Of a stretch of 7,250 nt of DNA, positions 5,144 to 7,250 are shown piece after piece. How positions within the stretch are numbered: the first letter of the stretch is position 1; each line of letters starts with the position of its first letter. The stretch comes from Alphaproteobacteria bacterium (GTDB lineage Bacteria; Pseudomonadota; Alphaproteobacteria; Rhizobiales; Hyphomicrobiaceae), in the NCBI GenBank assembly GCA_024279745.1, contig JAJRRE010000323.1:1-7250 (forward strand), read 5' to 3'. A program made the position numbers and the translations under genes. A model generated the notes under the pieces. The model was not told where the DNA came from. It saw only the letters and a list, made by a program, of their open reading frames with translations, and ran no database searches.

Positions 5144-7250
5144 ATGAGTAACGACATTAACAATCAATTCACAAATCCGCCCAGCGCAAATGGCGCGCTT
5201 GTGGCTGACCATCAAGGTGCTGTCGCGCCGCGTCAGCCCTCCTATGGCCAACTTGGCGACTATATGGGCGGCGGCGAAGGCGGCGGTGGTGGTGGCGACG
5301 AATTAACAATCGATCTGCGCGATTATTGGCGCACTATCGTCAAGCGCAAATGGATGATCCTCAGCTTTGTTGCATCTTCGCTTGTTTTTGGTGCGGCCTA
5401 CACCTTGATGCAACAACCGCTCTATACATCAACAGTGCGTTTGCAAGTCGATCAGAACACGGTCGAGGTCGTTGAACAGGGCAATATCATGAAGAGGGCT
5501 GGCGGGGTCGGCAGAAAATTCCTCATCACCCAGTACAAGCTTATCGAAAGCAAAATGATGGCCGAGCGCGTCGTTGCCTTGCTTGGCCTGTCAGAAAATG
5601 AGGACTTCCTGAATTCACGCGGCGGGTCCTTGCGTGGGAGTTTGAGCACGGCAATCCGGGGCATTCTTGGAGCAACTGGGGAAGCGGGCAACACGCCGCC
5701 CGATAAAAAACTGATCGCCTCCCAGCTGGTGCTGGAGCGTCGTACCGTAACCCCGGTCCGAGGCTCGATACTGGTTGATATCAATTATACCGATCCACAG
5801 CCGCGCCGCGCGCAAAAAATTACCGGGGCTTATGCCGATGCCTTCATTGCCGCCAATGTGGATAAACGTTTTCAGGCCAATGCCAGCGCCAGGATTTTTC
5901 TTGAAGATAAGATCGCGCAATTGAAACTGCGGTTGCGATATTCAGAAACAGCACTGCTCGATTTTGCCAAGAAAGAGCAGATTATCGCAACGACTGAAAA
6001 GACCTCCATTGCTGAGAATAACCTGGCGGCAGCCAACGCCGCACTTGGTGAATTGACCAGGGATCGCATCAAAAAAGAACAACTGTGGAAACAGGCGCAA
6101 TCGGGTAAAGCGGTGAACCTGTCTCAATTGCGCACAAGTCAAAACCTCGGGACGCTGCAGGAAAAGCGCGACACCCTTACCACCGAGTACCGTGAAAAAC
6201 TGGAAACGTTCAAGCCTGAATATCCCGGTATGATCGAGATTCGAAATAAGATTGCGCAGATTGACCGGCACATCAAAGCTGAACTTACGCGCGGCAGGGA
6301 AACGCTTAAGGCGGACTATGAAGCAGCATTGACTCAGGAAGCTGAGATGGAGGCCCGCATCGACGAGTTGAAGGTCGCGGCACTCGATCTCAAACAGCGA
6401 AGCATTCAGTACAATATCCTGAAACGGGAAGTGGACACCAATCGGGAGCTTTACAACAGCCTGTTACGCCGTTTCAAAGAAGTCGATGTTGCTGCCGGTG
6501 CTGGTACAAACAATATATTTGTCATCGATAGAGCCAACATGCCAACTTCCCCCTCTTCGCCGAAATTACTCAAATCTCTATTGTTGTTTTTTGCACTTGG
6601 CTTGGGTAGTGGGTTTGTCGCGGCGTTCCTTCTCGAACATCTTGATGACACAGTTCACACTGTTGAAGAGCTTCATGCTTTGTCTCACCTCACAACGCTC
6701 GGCATCATACCGCGAGTTCAAGCCAATAGCACCGTCGAAGATGAATTTGCCGATCCGCGCTCGCCATTGTCGGAGGCCTATCGATCGCTTGCGACCTCCT
6801 TGCAACTGGCCACGGAAAGCGGTCTGCCAAAAGTCCTGTCCGTGACCAGTGCAGGCCCTAATGAAGCTAAATCGACCACGGCGATTGCTTTGGCAAAACA
6901 TTTCGCAGCCATGGATATGCGGGTGCTGCTAATCGATGCCGACCTGCGCAAGCCATCTTTGCATGAAAAATTTCTCGTCCAAAATACAGTGGGTTTGAGC
7001 AATTACCTGACCGGTTCGTGTGAGCCTCAAGCCGCGATGCAGGCAACCCAGACCCCCAATTTAGCCTTAATGTGCTCTGGCCCACTGCCCCCTAACGCCG
7101 CTGATTTGTTGGGTGGCAACAAGCTGTTTTCATTACTTTCTTCGGGCCTAACGGTCTTTGATTTCATTATTATTGACGGCCCACCGGTTCTTGGCCTTGC
7201 CGACGCGCAACTATTGTCCAACGCCGCTTCAGCAACAATTTTTGTTGCCG
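5144..7250 (+). CDS. Wzc-type polysaccharide co-polymerase and tyrosine autokinase (cut by window edge)
   Basis: Inner-membrane protein that controls chain length and export and normally phosphorylates itself on tyrosines. The frame is open for 702 residues to the window end. Residues 1-53 are polar with a Gly run (42-51). TM1 is about 70-88. The Wzz-type periplasmic region (89-474) includes long coiled-coil-like helices (about 250-430) and a GNVR-like stretch (420-448). PTSPSSPK (467-474) precedes TM2 (about 475-497). The kinase domain has PLSEAYRSL (541-549), a Walker A region (569-578), Walker A' VLLIDADLRKP (594-604) and Walker B FIIIDGPP (674-681). In Walker A the Gly before Lys576 is Ala575, which is unusual. 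The C-terminal tyrosine cluster would lie beyond the edge. Start: ATG 5144, or in-frame ATG 5138 two codons earlier; neither has a clear ribosome-binding site (GAGGAG at 5107-5112 is too far). A TGA at 5132 rules out earlier starts. Confidence 0.93.
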   Translation, partial: MSNDINNQFTNPPSANGALVADHQGAVAPRQPSYGQLGDYMGGGEGGGGGGDELTIDLRDYWRTIVKRKWMILSFVASSLVFGAAYTLMQQPLYTSTVRLQVDQNTVEVVEQGNIMKRAGGVGRKFLITQYKLIESKMMAERVVALLGLSENEDFLNSRGGSLRGSLSTAIRGILGATGEAGNTPPDKKLIASQLVLERRTVTPVRGSILVDINYTDPQPRRAQKITGAYADAFIAANVDKRFQANASARIFLEDKIAQLKLRLRYSETALLDFAKKEQIIATTEKTSIAENNLAAANAALGELTRDRIKKEQLWKQAQSGKAVNLSQLRTSQNLGTLQEKRDTLTTEYREKLETFKPEYPGMIEIRNKIAQIDRHIKAELTRGRETLKADYEAALTQEAEMEARIDELKVAALDLKQRSIQYNILKREVDTNRELYNSLLRRFKEVDVAAGAGTNNIFVIDRANMPTSPSSPKLLKSLLLFFALGLGSGFVAAFLLEHLDDTVHTVEELHALSHLTTLGIIPRVQANSTVEDEFADPRSPLSEAYRSLATSLQLATESGLPKVLSVTSAGPNEAKSTTAIALAKHFAAMDMRVLLIDADLRKPSLHEKFLVQNTVGLSNYLTGSCEPQAAMQATQTPNLALMCSGPLPPNAADLLGGNKLFSLLSSGLTVFDFIIIDGPPVLGLADAQLLSNAASATIFVA

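Noticed and set aside
6486..6845. A 119-codon frame on the plus strand inside the Wzc-type gene.
   Set aside because: It lies in another frame of a well-supported coding region, and its product looks like out-of-frame translation.

Overview
The window is the edge of an exopolysaccharide or capsule locus of the Wzx/Wzy type, next to the housekeeping gene thyA, in a Gram-negative bacterium. The Gram-negative assignment rests on an outer-membrane export lipoprotein and a full-length inner-membrane Wzc-type co-polymerase. The gene mix (CpsB/CapC phosphatase, short Wza, Wzc, a polymerase-like membrane protein, a small FecR-like secreted protein) and the ThyA sequence look alphaproteobacterial. That assignment is my inference from protein style; there is no rRNA or other marker here.

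Left arm, minus strand, read right to left: a small exported protein with a FecR-like domain (2532-2999); a gap of about 270 bases holding a candidate terminator, a 19-bp tandem repeat and a strong hairpin with a T-rich tail; a 12-TM O-antigen-polymerase/ligase-like protein (627-2258); and thyA (516 to 1, cut by the window edge).

Right arm, plus strand: a PHP-family CpsB/CapC tyrosine phosphatase (3509-4360); a Wza-type export lipoprotein (4212-5054) whose start lies 149 bases inside the phosphatase gene in another frame; and a Wzc-type co-polymerase/tyrosine kinase (from 5144, cut by the right edge). The arms diverge from an AT-rich region of about 500 bases (3000-3508) that should hold both promoters and contains a 15-bp palindrome and short direct repeats.

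Expected working model, from family knowledge: the polymerase-like protein joins repeat units in the periplasm, the Wzc-type protein controls polymerisation and export through cycles of tyrosine phosphorylation, the CpsB-type phosphatase reverses that phosphorylation, and the Wza-type lipoprotein carries polymer to the outer membrane. No glycosyltransferase, initiating transferase or flippase is visible; they probably lie beyond 7250. I see no mobile element, CRISPR array, tRNA or rRNA. No wholly new system is evident. The most unusual points are an Ala in place of the P-loop Gly in the kinase, the long out-of-frame overlap, and the repeat-plus-hairpin leader of the polymerase-like gene.
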